From NCBI GenBank assembly GCA_003990745.1, contig RBNI01002870.1, positions 1 through 17,273 of the forward strand: a stretch of 17,273 nucleotides of DNA, read 5' to 3'. The notes beneath the pieces were generated by a model. The model was not told where the DNA came from. It ran no database searches and worked only from the letters and a program-made list of their open reading frames with translations. Positions 17,267 to 17,273 of this stretch are shown piece by piece. Within the stretch, counting starts at the first letter, position 1, and each line of letters starts with the position of its first letter. Made by a program: the position numbers and the translations under genes. The DNA comes from Jimgerdemannia flammicorona (lineage: Eukaryota > Mucoromycota > Endogonomycetes > Endogonales > Endogonaceae).

Positions 17267-17273
17267 AAAAAAA
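17267..17273 (+). other. Terminal A-run of the LINE (window end)
   Basis: Seven A residues end the window. This is where a target-primed insertion would end. The tail may continue beyond the window, so its length and the target duplication cannot be judged. Confidence 0.7.

Larger units (their letters stand above)
12341..17273 (+). mobile_element. Non-LTR retrotransposon (LINE), near full length, disabled
   Basis: Two consecutive ORFs, an AP-type endonuclease followed by RT in ORF2, a C-terminal zinc knuckle, AATAAA and a closing A-run define a LINE. The domain set without a visible RNase H points to an L1/Tx1-like type and not Tad1, but this is tentative. The 5' end is uncertain by some tens of bases. 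The sense strand is very G-rich and C-poor. Confidence 0.9.

Noticed and set aside
1..17273. CRISPR array, operon, prophage or integrated virus
   Set aside because: No spaced repeats, ribosome binding sites or viral capsid genes were seen; all recognisable proteins belong to retrotransposons.

Overview
This window is eukaryotic and almost certainly comes from a transposon-rich filamentous fungus. It holds no intact host gene. Nearly every base belongs to four retroelement copies of different ages. The fungal assignment is an inference from the style of the copia, gypsy and LINE proteins and from the pervasive C-to-T / G-to-A decay, which resembles RIP or deamination of methylated cytosine. 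The species cannot be named from this sequence.

Layout. (1) The oldest layer is a Ty1/copia gag on the + strand. It begins at about 41, is cut at about 169, and resumes at about 11771 to run to about 12340. (2) Cutting it is a Ty3/gypsy LTR retrotransposon on the - strand (about 171-11770). Its two LTRs are about 470 bp each, and its order read right to left is 5' LTR, gag with zinc knuckle, protease, RT, RNase H, integrase, polypurine tract, 3' LTR. (3) Cutting the integrase gene of that gypsy element is a younger copia element on the - strand (1194-6066). It has 158/162-bp LTRs, a 5-bp target-site duplication (acctg/gcctg), and one long gag-pol frame broken by stop codons and one frameshift. 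(4) From about 12341 to the last base lies a near full-length non-LTR (LINE) element on the + strand. It has a glycine-rich ORF1 and an ORF2 with an AP-type endonuclease, reverse transcriptase and C-terminal zinc knuckle, followed by a G-rich 3' hairpin, an AATAAA and a terminal A-run.

Chronology. Insertion order follows from the nesting: old copia, then gypsy, then young copia. LTR divergence agrees: by eye about 65 of 470 positions differ in the gypsy pair, against 6 substitutions in the 158 aligned positions of the young copia pair. The old and young copia gags align through most of their length, so the same or a closely related copia family was active both before and after the gypsy insertion.

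Decay. The gypsy element and the old copia fragment contain no CG dinucleotide that I could find by eye. The nested copia and the LINE still have some. All eight stops in the young copia frame I examined, and all 14 in the LINE ORF2 frame, are explained by single C-to-T changes (CGA to TGA, CAG/CAA to TAG/TAA). The LINE ORF2 frame runs about 3.5 kb without a detectable frameshift despite those stops, and its sense strand is strongly depleted in C but not G. No coordinated host system, RNA gene, CRISPR array or operon was found. The interest lies in the nested architecture and in the different mutation signatures of the layers.
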